64,000 nucleotides of DNA from Ustilago trichophora (lineage: Eukaryota; Basidiomycota; Ustilaginomycetes; Ustilaginales; Ustilaginaceae). The notes under the pieces are model-generated. The model saw only the letters and a program-made list of their open reading frames with translations. It did no database searches and was not told the origin of the DNA. The translations under genes and the position numbers were made by a program. The DNA is taken from the NCBI GenBank assembly GCA_900323505.1, contig OOIN01000012.1, positions 372,001 to 436,000 on the forward strand. The letters run 5' to 3'. This document shows positions 19,488-29,045 of this stretch, one piece after another (the stretch's first letter is position 1; every line of letters starts with the position of its first letter).

Positions 19488-20625
19488 GGTTAGAATAAAT
19501 TCGCCGATGTCGGGAGGGGTTTTTTTTTTTTTTTTTTTGCGCGAGCAACACGCAAACCCGCCCGCCATACAGTATCCGCATGCAACACAAATGAGATACA
19601 ATATGCAAGGGGGAGAGGGGGGGGGGGTTGTCTTTTCATTTTCTTTATTCTTCGTTTGCCTTAGCTTATGATGGATGGTGATGACAGTACATGGTTGGTT
19701 GATTGGGGGATTGAAATGGTGATATTTGAAAGATAGAGGGCTGAAGTTTGAGGTGGGAGGAGTGTGGGTTGGTTTTGCGGGGTGGGGGTGGTGATCTTGA
19801 TCTTTGAAACAATGTGAATGTGTGGAGTTGATGCACGAAAAGCAATGCAGTGCGGTTGAGTATCTTACTGTACTGTACAGTATGTGTTGTCGATTCGTGC
19901 GTGCGTTTTATTTTTCGGTACCATTTTCAAAACCAGTATTTTCCGATGGAATGATTTTTGTGTGTGTTGATTGTTACAGTGATTTGCGTCATATTATGGT
20001 CTTGGCCTTTTCTCTTTCCGTCACTGATATCATTGATTCACCGATGTCCTTCAACCTCTATAGCTCATTACACTCATCAAGACGAGTACCACTTGACCTG
20101 CCACGTAGAGCGCTCAGGGTGTAGATTCAGCATGGACCAATCTTTAAAGATGAAAAAGAAAGATAAGTTCTCTTTTGGAAGAGTAAGAAATTACTTGGCA
20201 AAAAGAAAGAAAGAAAGGGGAGCCAAACCCTTCAGGAGATCACTGCATGACATGGAAGCTACGGCAAATGATACCCTGTATTGTACTGTACATGGATAGC
20301 CATGAGGTGATCAGGACAACTTCCACGTGTATGGAAAACAGGGACATCCATGCACAAAGATGGGAAAGAACGTATGATGATTGTTTCCATCACCCAGGGA
20401 TGTGACTCTTGTAACCATGACCTACTACCACCATCACCACTTGTGTATGATGCTTGACTCGAAGGAGTTGGAATGCGCGACTTCCGACTTCCGCATCGCT
20501 TTCTCTTTCAGAGTCAAATAGTTGACTGTGTGTGTGTCTGAGAGAGAGTGTGTGTGTGTCTGTGTGGTTCGAGTCAATTATCTGATGTTCAGAGTCATTC
20601 ATTGAGGTAGTTCTGGAAGGAGGCA

Positions 20626-20644
20626 TCCGTGGCTAGTCCGCGGA
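20626..20644. promoter_or_regulatory. PDRE-like / Zn2Cys6-type site upstream of the ABC transporter
   Basis: TCCGCGGA at 20637-20644 is identical to the yeast pleiotropic drug response element, and a one-mismatch copy TCCGTGGC lies 3 bp before it (20626-20633). The perfect copy is flanked by CTAG...CTAG. It lies 1.08 kb upstream of a PDR-type transporter. Yeast Pdr1/Pdr3 bind this word; whether an equivalent factor exists here is inference. Confidence 0.4.
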
Positions 20645-21479
20645 GACTAGAAAAAATCGGGCCGTTGCAATTTTTCCCAATTGTACAGTTCAGTTGTACA
20701 GTTAGTTTGTACAAAAAGAGGTGATCATGCCTTTGTTTTGATTTGAATTTTCAAAGGGTTTTCAAAAGGGTCGTCATCATGAGCGGGGCGAGAGGGTTTC
20801 GGTGTCAAATTCGGGATTCGCTTTTGGAAAGAAAATCAAAATAAAATCGGGCGTTTTCTGTAAATAAAAAAAATGAAATTATAGGGAGGTGACTAGTTCC
20901 TTCGGAATGACAATGCCGTTGCGGCTAAGCTGGAAGGCGACTGAGCAGTGTATTTTTTGAAAGAGCGAAAACGTTTTGCCGACGCGCAGAAACCGCAGTG
21001 TGCTGGTGCCGCTTTTTTCTTGTGCAAGGACGTTTCTGTTGCATTTCGCCCCACCAGACTGGACTGGACTGTACGAGAGAGAGAGTAGTCTTGGCGATTT
21101 GTCACCCACAGAAACCTCAAACTGCAGCAGCAGCAACGCGGAACGCCATCTCCGAGGAGCAGCTTGCTTCCTCTCTGGTGTTGTTTTGCATCGGATCCAA
21201 TTGCCCTATCTCAAACACTCTTGGCCGTGGACATCCGCCCGGCGAGCAACGAAGCAAACAATCACCTTTTTTTTCTTCTTTTCTTTTTTGCAACTGTAAA
21301 CGCACAGTCACGGCCAAAGGGGAGGGAGAATGTGTTGGTTGCCCCCTCGGCCCGCGAAATCAAGCTGGATGCTGTCAGCTTTCCGTTGGTTCGTCACCGC
21401 CCTTTTTTTTGATTCTCCGATGAACAGCTGCCTTCCGCCAAACAAGGCACTTTCGGAAGGCCGTCGAAACTAAAGATGG

Positions 21480-21486
21480 TATATAG
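21480..21486 (+). promoter_or_regulatory. TATA box of the ABC transporter
   Basis: TATATAG lies about 240 bp before the ATG at 21728. It is preceded by the inverted repeat CCTTCCG (21431-21437) and CGGAAGG (21454-21460). Confidence 0.45.
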
Positions 21487-21727
21487 AGGCCGGATTGTGA
21501 ACTTGTGGGCAATGCAACCTGTTCTTCGTCCGTTACCTCGTTTCCCTTTCATCTTTTTGCTCATCATCATCGCCTTTGCCGCTCCTCTTCTTCTTTAGCA
21601 GCAGCGCAGGTCTATCAAAGCCGGCTTAGGACGCCAGGCACTTTTCATCCCTCTACTAAACAAAAACAACTCTTCCCTCGCATTGGCAACAGGCAGCACC
21701 AGCTCCGCCTCGTTCATCACCGCCAAC

Positions 21728-24700
21728 ATGTCGGCAATGGGCCCCACCGGCCAAGGCAATGCTTCTGGCGCCGACAGCTTTATTGCCACCCACCATACCC
21801 ACCATCCTGATGAAGAGACACGACCCAACAGCGACACGGCAGGCACCTCTGCCACTCCATCCGTCGAATCCAACTCTGATCGTCACGTCGATGTCGCCGA
21901 TGCCGAGCGTCAATTTGGCGAACTCTCTCGTCAGCTCTCCTCAAAACAGGGCAAAGACTCGGATGTCGAGAAAGGAGAGGTCTTTGACCTTCGCGAGTGG
22001 CTTTCGGGCGCTCAGGAACAGGCCGATGCCATGGGAACCAAGCGCAAGAAACTCGGTGTCTCTTGGCAAGATTTGAGGGTCATCGGTACCGCTTCGCGCG
22101 ATTTGAACGTTCCTACCATCCCAAGTATGGCTCTCTTCGAAATCATCGGTCCCATCTTTGGCATCTTGAAACTCTTTGGTATCGACCCAGCCAAGAGCAA
22201 GACTAGGGACCTTCTCCAGGGTTTCAACGGATGTGCCAAGCCAGGCGAGATGGTCTTGGTCATCGGAAGGCCCAACGCCGGTTGCAGTACTTTCCTCAAG
22301 ACGATTGCAAACAAGCGCTCCGGTTTCATCGACACCAAGGGTCAAGTTCATTACGGTGGTATCTCGGCCAAGGAGATGGGCAAGAGGTATCTCGGTGAGG
22401 TTGTCTACTCGGAAGAGGATGACCAGCATCATGCTACCCTCACCGTGGCTCGTACCATTGACTTTGCTCTGCGTCTCAAGGCTCATGCCAAGATGCTTCC
22501 CGACCACACAAAAAAAACCTACCGCAAAATGATCCGCGATACTTTCCTCAAGATGGTCAACATCGAACACACCAAGCACACGCTCGTCGGCTCCCCCACC
22601 GTCCGCGGTGTCAGTGGTGGTGAACGCAAGCGTGTCTCGATCTTGGAAGGCTTGGCTTCGGGTGCCAGCGTCTTTTCTTGGGACAACTCGACCCGTGGTT
22701 TGGATGCCAGTACCGCTTTGGACTATGTCAAGAGCATGCGTATTTTGACCGATCTGTTGGAGGCGACCATGTTTGTCTCGCTCTACCAGGCCTCCGAGGG
22801 TATCTGGGAGCAGTTTGACAAGGTCATGGTCATTGATGACGGTCGATGCGTCTACTTTGGTCCTAGGACTGAGGCTAGACAGTACTTTATCGATTTGGGC
22901 TTTGCCGATCGTCCTCGTCAGACCAGTGCCGATTACATCACTGGTTGCACCGACAAGTACGAGCGTATCTTCCAAGAGGGCAAGGATGAGAACTCGGTCC
23001 CCTCCAACCCCGAAGCTCTCGAGGCTGCCTACCGCAACAGCCGATTCTTCGCCCAGGCCCTCGAGGAGAAGAAGGCCTTTGACGCCATCGCCACCGCCGA
23101 TGCCCAGGCTACCAAGGATTTCAAGGAAGCCGTCGTCGAATCCAAGCACCGCGGTGTACGCAGCAAGTCCCAGTACACCGTCTCGTACGCTGCTCAGGTT
23201 CAGGCGCTCTTCCTTCGTCAGATGCAGATGATCCTCGGTGACAAGTTTGACATCTTCATGTCGTACGTCACCGCCATCGTCGTCGCCCTCCTCACCGGTG
23301 GTATCTTTTTCAACTTGCCTACTACTTCGGCTGGTGTCTTCACTCGTGGTGGTTGCCTCTTTATCTTGCTCCTCTTCAACTCGCTCACTGCCTTCGCCGA
23401 ATTGCCTACCCAGATGATGGGAAGACCCATCTTGGCTCGTCAGACCTCCTTCGCCTTCTACCGTCCTTCTGCTTTGACTTTGGCTCAGCTGCTGGCCGAT
23501 CTGCCCTTCGGTGTGCCTCGTGCAACGCTCTTCGTCATCATCCTCTACTTTATGGCTGGATTGCAACGCAGCGCGGGTGCCTTCTTCACCGCTTGGTTCA
23601 TCGTCCTCATCTCGTACTACGCCTTCCGTGCGCTCTTCTCGTTCTTCGGTGCCATCACCACCAACTTTTACTCGGCCGCTCGTCTGGCTGCCATCGTCAT
23701 GTCGATGCTCGTCCTCTGGGCAGGATACGTTATCCCCCAAGCGGCTATGAGGAGGTGGTTGTTCTGGATCTCGTACGTCAACCCTGTCTTCTACGCCTTC
23801 GAGGCATTGATGATCAACGAGTTTAAGCGCATCACTTTCACCTGCGAAGGCGCCCAGATTATTCCTTCCGGACCTGGCTACCCAACCCAGTTGACCGACA
23901 ACCAGATCTGCACGCTCGCCGGTGCCACTCCTGGTAGCAACCAGATCCCCGGTATCGCTTACCTGACTGCAAGCTTCGGTTACCAGGAGAACCACCTCTG
24001 GCGCAATGTCGGAATCTTGATCGCCTTCTTGGCCGGATTCGTCGCCATCACCGGTCTCGTTGTAGAGAAGATGGACCAGGGCGCATTCGCCTCGGCCATG
24101 GTTGTCAAGAAGCCCCCTACCACGGAGGAGAAGGAACTCAACCAGAAGCTCATGGACCGTCGTTCCGGTGCCGCCGAAAAGACCGAGGCCAAGCTCGAGG
24201 TGTATGGTCAGGCATTCACCTGGTCCAACCTGGAGTACACTGTGCCCGTCCAAGGTGGACAGCGCAAGCTGCTTAACAAGGTTTACGGTTATGTCAAGCC
24301 CGGTCAGATGACGGCTTTGATGGGATCGAGTGGTGCCGGTAAGACGACGCTGCTCGATGTTTTGGCTGATCGCAAGACCATCGGTGTTATCAGCGGTGAT
24401 CGACTGATCGAGGGTAAGCCCATTGACGTCTCGTTCCAGCGCCAGTGCGGTTACGCCGAACAGCAGGACATCCACGAACCCATGTGCAGTGTCCGTGAAG
24501 CCCTGCGCTTCTCGGCCTACCTCCGTCAGAGCCACGACATCCCCGTCGCCGAAAAGAACCAGTATGTCGAGGACATTATCGAGCTTCTTGAGTTGCAGGA
24601 CATTGCCGATGCCATCATCGGTTACCCCGGATTCGGTCTCGGTGTCGGTGACCGCAAGCGTGTCACGATCGGTGTCGAGCTGGCTGCCAAGCCTTCGATG

Positions 24701-26098
24701 CTTCTCTTCCTCGACGAGCCTACTTCGGGTCTCGATGGTCAGTCGGCTTTCACCATTTGCCGATTGCTTCGCAAGCTGGCGGACAACGGTCAGACGATTC
24801 TTTGCACCATTCACCAACCCAGCGCTCTGCTCTTCGAGACTTTCGACCGCCTCCTGTTGCTGCAGCGTGGTGGTAACACGGTTTACTCGGGTCCCATTGG
24901 TAAGGATGGCAAGCACGTCATCGACTACTTTGCTGCTCGTGGTGCACAGTGCCCTCCCGGTGTCAACCCGGCAGAGTACATGCTCGACGCCATCGGAGCC
25001 GGTAGCCAGCCTCGTGTCGGTGACCGCGACTGGGCTGACTGGTACCTCGAGTCGGACATGCACCAGGACAATCTGCGCGTGATTGAGGAGATCAACCGAG
25101 AAGGTGCTGCCAAGCCCAAGAGGGAGGAGCGTTCGAGCGAGTACGCCGCCCCTTGGATGTATCAGTTCAAGGTTGTGCTCAAGCGTACCATGCTCAGCAC
25201 GTGGCGCCAACCCTCGTACCAGTACACTCGATTCTTCCAGCACTTGGCTTTCGCTTTGCTCACCGGTCTGCTCTTCTTGCAGCTCGGCAACAACGTTGCT
25301 TCGCTCCAGTACCGTCTCTTCGTCATTTTCATGCTGGCTATTATCCCTGCCATCATCATGGCACAGATCATGCCCTTCTGGATCATGTCGAGGTCGATCT
25401 GGATTCGTGAAGAGACGAGTAAGACTTTTGCCGGTACCGTTTTCGCTGCGACCCAACTGATCTCGGAGGTGCCTTATGCCCTGGTTTGCGGTACCGTCTT
25501 CTTCATTCTGATCTACTACCTTACTGGCTTCAACACGGACTCGAACCGCGCCGGATACTTCTGGGTCATGACCTTCTTGCTCGAGATGTTCTCGATTTCG
25601 ATCGGCACCATGATCGCCTCGTTCTCCAAGTCGGCCTACTTTGCTTCGCTATTTGTTCCCTTCCTGACCATCGTGCTCAACTTGACCTGTGGTATCCTGT
25701 CGCCACCGCAGAGCATGTCGAGTTCGCTCTACAGCAAGTTCCTGTACAACGTCAACCCGATCCGCTTCACCATCTCGCCATTGATCGCCAACGAACTCTC
25801 CGGTCTCACCGTCCAGTGTGCCGCCAACGAGTTCTCGCGCTTCAACCCTCCCGCTGGTCAGACGTGCGAAGCCTGGGCGGGCAACTACATTGCTCGCATG
25901 GGCGGTTACTTGGCTAACCCCAGCGCCATGACCGACTGCATGTACTGCACCTACGCAAGCGGTGAACAGTTCTATAACGCCTTCGGCATCACCTTTGGCG
26001 AGCGTGGTAGGGATGCAGGTATCTTGATCGCTTTCGTCGCTTTCAACTGCTTCGCTACCATCTTGTTCACCAAGATCTTCCACTTCAGCAACCGTTGA
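21728..26098 (+). CDS. PDR-type (ABCG) full-size ABC transporter
   Basis: This single-exon gene of 1456 residues encodes a plasma-membrane multidrug or lipid efflux pump with the reverse layout NBD-TMD-NBD-TMD. NBD1 has GRPNAGCST (about 181), the signature VSGGERKRVS (about 295) and SWDNSTRGLD (about 317-326). NBD2 has GSSGAGKTTLLDVLADRKT (about 867), YAEQQDIHEP, GVGDRKRVTIGVELAAKP (about 973) and LLFLDEPTSGLDG. As in other PDR proteins, NBD1 has Cys where Walker A normally has Lys, and the second signature is degenerate, so only one composite ATP site should be fully active. Each half ends in six hydrophobic segments; both large luminal loops are Cys-containing. The frame opens upstream at a TTG, but the first ATG at 21728 (context CAACATGTC) is the likely start. 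Members act in azole resistance, metabolite export or lipid asymmetry; the substrate is unknown. Confidence 0.95.
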   Translation: MSAMGPTGQGNASGADSFIATHHTHHPDEETRPNSDTAGTSATPSVESNSDRHVDVADAERQFGELSRQLSSKQGKDSDVEKGEVFDLREWLSGAQEQADAMGTKRKKLGVSWQDLRVIGTASRDLNVPTIPSMALFEIIGPIFGILKLFGIDPAKSKTRDLLQGFNGCAKPGEMVLVIGRPNAGCSTFLKTIANKRSGFIDTKGQVHYGGISAKEMGKRYLGEVVYSEEDDQHHATLTVARTIDFALRLKAHAKMLPDHTKKTYRKMIRDTFLKMVNIEHTKHTLVGSPTVRGVSGGERKRVSILEGLASGASVFSWDNSTRGLDASTALDYVKSMRILTDLLEATMFVSLYQASEGIWEQFDKVMVIDDGRCVYFGPRTEARQYFIDLGFADRPRQTSADYITGCTDKYERIFQEGKDENSVPSNPEALEAAYRNSRFFAQALEEKKAFDAIATADAQATKDFKEAVVESKHRGVRSKSQYTVSYAAQVQALFLRQMQMILGDKFDIFMSYVTAIVVALLTGGIFFNLPTTSAGVFTRGGCLFILLLFNSLTAFAELPTQMMGRPILARQTSFAFYRPSALTLAQLLADLPFGVPRATLFVIILYFMAGLQRSAGAFFTAWFIVLISYYAFRALFSFFGAITTNFYSAARLAAIVMSMLVLWAGYVIPQAAMRRWLFWISYVNPVFYAFEALMINEFKRITFTCEGAQIIPSGPGYPTQLTDNQICTLAGATPGSNQIPGIAYLTASFGYQENHLWRNVGILIAFLAGFVAITGLVVEKMDQGAFASAMVVKKPPTTEEKELNQKLMDRRSGAAEKTEAKLEVYGQAFTWSNLEYTVPVQGGQRKLLNKVYGYVKPGQMTALMGSSGAGKTTLLDVLADRKTIGVISGDRLIEGKPIDVSFQRQCGYAEQQDIHEPMCSVREALRFSAYLRQSHDIPVAEKNQYVEDIIELLELQDIADAIIGYPGFGLGVGDRKRVTIGVELAAKPSMLLFLDEPTSGLDGQSAFTICRLLRKLADNGQTILCTIHQPSALLFETFDRLLLLQRGGNTVYSGPIGKDGKHVIDYFAARGAQCPPGVNPAEYMLDAIGAGSQPRVGDRDWADWYLESDMHQDNLRVIEEINREGAAKPKREERSSEYAAPWMYQFKVVLKRTMLSTWRQPSYQYTRFFQHLAFALLTGLLFLQLGNNVASLQYRLFVIFMLAIIPAIIMAQIMPFWIMSRSIWIREETSKTFAGTVFAATQLISEVPYALVCGTVFFILIYYLTGFNTDSNRAGYFWVMTFLLEMFSISIGTMIASFSKSAYFASLFVPFLTIVLNLTCGILSPPQSMSSSLYSKFLYNVNPIRFTISPLIANELSGLTVQCAANEFSRFNPPAGQTCEAWAGNYIARMGGYLANPSAMTDCMYCTYASGEQFYNAFGITFGERGRDAGILIAFVAFNCFATILFTKIFHFSNR

Positions 26099-26498
26099 TT
26101 TTGCTCTTTTCCGTTATAGATTATTTTTTTACACCTCTCTCTGCCTAGCACTCTTTCCTTTAGAATAGTTATTCGAACGATGTTTCTCCCCCTCCAAAGC
26201 AAATGTGTGTGTTGGGGTTGTGCATTGTGGTTGATGAGAAGAAAGACAGCTGTGGCGTGGGAAAGAGTGTATCGACCAAGGTTCGGAGGAATCCGAGATG
26301 GTGGTGTTGAGTGTGACGGGCGTGTGCTAGAACTTTCTTGCTAAAATCACACTTCTCCACAAAGTCACACACTTGAATCGCTTTCAACAGTGTCATCGTT
26401 TTGCTCAGCAACTTGGCCTCGGTCCTTCTTCTCTTCTCGCCATCATCACCATCAGCAGCATACACCGCCACCACACCTCCCAATCTACCTTTGCTACA
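26099..26498. other. Intergenic region, ABC transporter to TPR gene
   Basis: This 400 bp contains the transporter 3' end, which is T-rich just after the stop, and the TPR gene's promoter and C-rich leader. I see no separate gene. Confidence 0.55.
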
Positions 26499-27254
26499 AT
26501 GACATCCAACATCGCCTCCACCTCTTCCTCCGCCGCCCCTACCTCCGCCCAAGCCGAACGTCAAGCGAAAATGCGCACGGCTCTCGAGCACAAATCGCGC
26601 GGCAACGCCTCCTTCACTCAAGGCGACATCAAATCCGCCCTAGCCTCGTATCATCACGCAGTGCTCTATCTCTCGGGTCTCGAGCAGCGCAGTATCCTGG
26701 GTCTTGTCGGCGAGAATTCCGGCAAAGATGGTCGACCGGAGGATCTTTCTTCTGACGACGAATCCGAATCCGAAGCCACCGAAGGCGAAAGCGAAAAGCA
26801 GCTCAGCGTGGTCTATTCGAACATTTCAGCGTGCTACTTGAAGCAAAACAACTATCCCAGGGCGATAGAAACGGCGGAGAAAAGTCTCAAGTGCGATTCT
26901 CGCAATGTCAAAGCGAAATTTCGAAAGGTACAGGCGCTAAGATTGAGCGGGGACGTGTATAAGGCCAAGGCGGTGCTGGAGGACACGATTGAAGGATTGA
27001 AGGGGAGAAAGGGGAAGAAAGAGAAGGAGGCAGTGGAGGATTTCGAAAGGGAACTCAAAGCGGTGCAGAAGACGATTGAGGCGAAAGAGGCGGCAGGAAG
27101 GAACAAGTGGAAGGGATTCTTGGGTAAGAATCCAAAGGTGTTTGATGTTGGTGGTGCAGCAGCAGCAGCAGCAGTAGCAGAGACAAGCACAATTACAGCA
27201 GATGATGGCAAGGGTCAGGAAGAGTGTGATGATGTTGCTGCTGCTACGAAATGA
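26499..27254 (+). CDS. Small tetratricopeptide-repeat (TPR) protein
   Basis: A 251-residue, probably cytosolic protein. About three TPR units are visible: 27-62 (ALEHKSRGNASFTQGDIKSA...), 101-134 (VVYSNISACYLKQNNYPRAI...) and 135-168 (NVKAKFRKVQALRLSGDVYKA...). An acidic Ser/Asp/Glu insert (about 83-100) splits the first and second. A Lys/Glu-rich helix (about 165-210) follows, then KWKGFLGKNPKVF and a short Ala run. The layout resembles the TPR tail of FKBP-type immunophilins, TTC9 and related Hsp90/Hsp70 co-chaperones, but no catalytic domain is attached. The start was set at the first ATG, since the ORF upstream to 26373 opens at TTG. Partner and pathway are unknown. A Glu/Lys-rich C-terminal half uses more A-ending codons than neighbours. 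Confidence 0.8.
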   Translation: MTSNIASTSSSAAPTSAQAERQAKMRTALEHKSRGNASFTQGDIKSALASYHHAVLYLSGLEQRSILGLVGENSGKDGRPEDLSSDDESESEATEGESEKQLSVVYSNISACYLKQNNYPRAIETAEKSLKCDSRNVKAKFRKVQALRLSGDVYKAKAVLEDTIEGLKGRKGKKEKEAVEDFERELKAVQKTIEAKEAAGRNKWKGFLGKNPKVFDVGGAAAAAAVAETSTITADDGKGQEECDDVAAATK

Positions 27255-27776
27255 TACCATAGCCTTGATATGGATGAAGCTTGGCCTCCTAGTAATCGAA
27301 CACACTTACATGAAGCGAATATGCCCCTCTTCAAGCACTTCGACCGTCAATTCTGTGCGATTCACACGATAGCTCAATTGAATCCGGTCTAAAGCGGCCT
27401 TAATAGCCGTACATTGTGTGATCCTAGTCTAGACGTAGCATTCTCTTTGGGAAAGAGTGGTTTACCTGTCTTCGAGTGTGGGGGGGTGGAAGTGGGAGAA
27501 GTTGCAAGAGGGTTTTGGGTGAGGTGGCCGAATTCCGAGTTTTTGCATCGGGATTTTTCTTTTTTCTTTTTTTTTGGCGTGTGTGGAGGTCTTCGTCTGA
27601 GCCTTTTCTTCGTGTTCTACCACCACACATACACATACATACGCATATCGTACTTTCTTCAAACCTTTGACTCATTGCTTAGTTGCAAGGCTACAAGTCG
27701 CTCTTTCCCAAAGGCGTCTATTGATTGGATTTGGATTTGGATTTCAAGATAGCCAGGATTTTGCCAAGTAAGAATC
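27255..27776. other. Intergenic region, TPR gene to DUF1764 gene
   Basis: 522 bp with poly-T near 27560-27575 and no supported gene. AT content rises here and stays high through the next gene. Confidence 0.55.
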
Positions 27777-28621
27777 ATGACGAAAACATCAAATTTAGAT
27801 AAAACAGTAACGATCAAGGGGTTGACAAAGAAGAAGATGGCGGGAGGGAAGAGTGAAATTGATGATATTTTTTCTTCGAGTTCATTTACTAGCGATGAAA
27901 TTGGAAATGGTACTAGTTCTGGTGAGAAGGGTGGGATGAAGAGAGGGAAGGGGAAGGGGAAGGGGAAGGGGAAGGGCAAGGGGAAGGGGGAGGATGGAGT
28001 TTTGGATGGAGGGATAAAGTCGATTGTTTCAGAGAAGAAGATTGCGCTCAAGGATGATGCTTTGGATAACGAATTTGTGAACAAGAACAAGAACAAGAAC
28101 AAGGACAAGGACAAGGACAAGGACAAGAAGCGCAAGCGATCTGAAACCGATCCCTCTACCATCACCTCGAACTCGAACAAAGAAGATATCAAATTGGACA
28201 AAGCAAAACTAAAAAAACCCAAGTCTAGAATAATCCAAGTCATCACAGACACCTCAAACACAATCCCCAACCACATCACACCTTCAACCCTTGCAATCTC
28301 CACCAAATCCCCCTCCTCTTCCTCTTCAGGAGCTCCATCTTCCACCGCTATTCAACGGACAGATTTGGAAGAATTCACAGATAGCAGAGGCACAACAAGA
28401 AAAACAACCGACGATGGATTACCAATCTTCACAGCCGAAGAATTAAAATTAGGCCAAGGTGGCGATACACCAGATTGTCCATTCGATTGCCAATGTTGTA
28501 AGTACCCCAAACCTACCACAAAGCAAGACAGGCAAAACACCTTTTTTTTTTTTAAAAAAAAAGAGAATTATTTTACTGATCCCTTCTTGCGCTTGGTTTT
28601 CGTACAATCACAGGCTTCTAA
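27777..28621 (+). CDS. Lys-rich DUF1764 family protein, two exons
   Basis: The family has no known function and is often predicted nuclear or nucleolar. Exon 1 is 27777-28497 and exon 2 is only 28614-28621. Splicing at TGTT|GTAAGT...CACAG|GCTTCTAA gives 242 residues ending in CPFDCQCCF. That is the conserved end of DUF1764 proteins and follows the usual FTDSRG...DGLPIFTAEEL and GGDTPDCPFDC motifs (about 204-241). Reading through the intron instead would add about 110 residues and run into a poly-C tract, which the family does not have. Low-complexity basic runs lie at about 58-75 (Lys-Gly alternation) and 101-122 (Lys-Asn/Lys-Asp), probably nuclear localisation signals. The codons are distinctly A/T-ending compared with neighbouring genes. 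It converges with the PSD gene. Confidence 0.88.
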
Positions 28622-28711
28622 CCTCATATATCTACACGGTCAAAATCGACAATACTCTACCACATCATTCACATCATCAACAACACACTTGCACAATGCA
28701 ATACATTCTAT

Positions 28712-28745
<34 letters not shown>

Positions 28746-29045
28746 CATCAGCAATCTGAAACTTTACTCAGAGCAATGAAACAGATCCTTCTCAATCAAG
28801 GGTTGCAATACAGTCAACCTTTTCCCCCTCTTCTGTGATGGCTAAAGGCGATCAGCAACAGGCTCGTGTTGTGGGCACAATTCTGCTGTGAATGCCAAAC
28901 GACACGAAACGTTTCGAACAGGTTTGATAATTAGTGATGAGATGCGATGCAATGTGATATGATCTGATTCCATGGACTGTCTGTAAGTCATCGATGAGGT
29001 ACGATGCCAAAAGTTGATGTGGAACAAGATGATACTTGCGCTTTG
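28622..29045. other. Convergent 3' region with long poly-C
   Basis: A 424 bp spacer between DUF1764 and PSD with no gene. It includes 31 consecutive C at 28713-28743. Confidence 0.6.
28713..28743. repeat. Poly-C (C31) tract
   Basis: 31 uninterrupted C on the plus strand (G31 on the minus strand), about 90 bp past the DUF1764 stop. It is the only long G/C homopolymer in the window; other homopolymers here are A/T. Confidence 0.95.

Larger units (their letters stand above)
19146..21727. other. Intergenic region upstream of the PDR ABC transporter
   Basis: This 2.58 kb is AT-richer than its neighbours and has no supported gene. It contains poly-T at about 19520-19538, several TACTGTAC-family motifs (19471-19487, 19865-19883, 20277-20292, 20681-20713), a TCCGCGGA site at 20637 and a CCTTCCG/CGGAAGG inverted repeat (21431-21460) just before a TATA box. 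Confidence 0.6.

Noticed and set aside
20560..20590. GGTTCGAGTC, a tRNA B-box-like word
   Set aside because: No matching A-box, acceptor stem or anticodon arm could be folded around it.
21941..25456. 1171-codon minus-strand ORF over the ABC transporter
   Set aside because: It is antisense to an unambiguous transporter. Its composition (Leu/Glu/Asp/Val-rich, no domain) follows from the codon bias of the sense gene.
28499..28838. C-terminal read-through of the DUF1764 ORF with a poly-Pro run
   Set aside because: It is intron plus 3' sequence; splicing restores the conserved family terminus.
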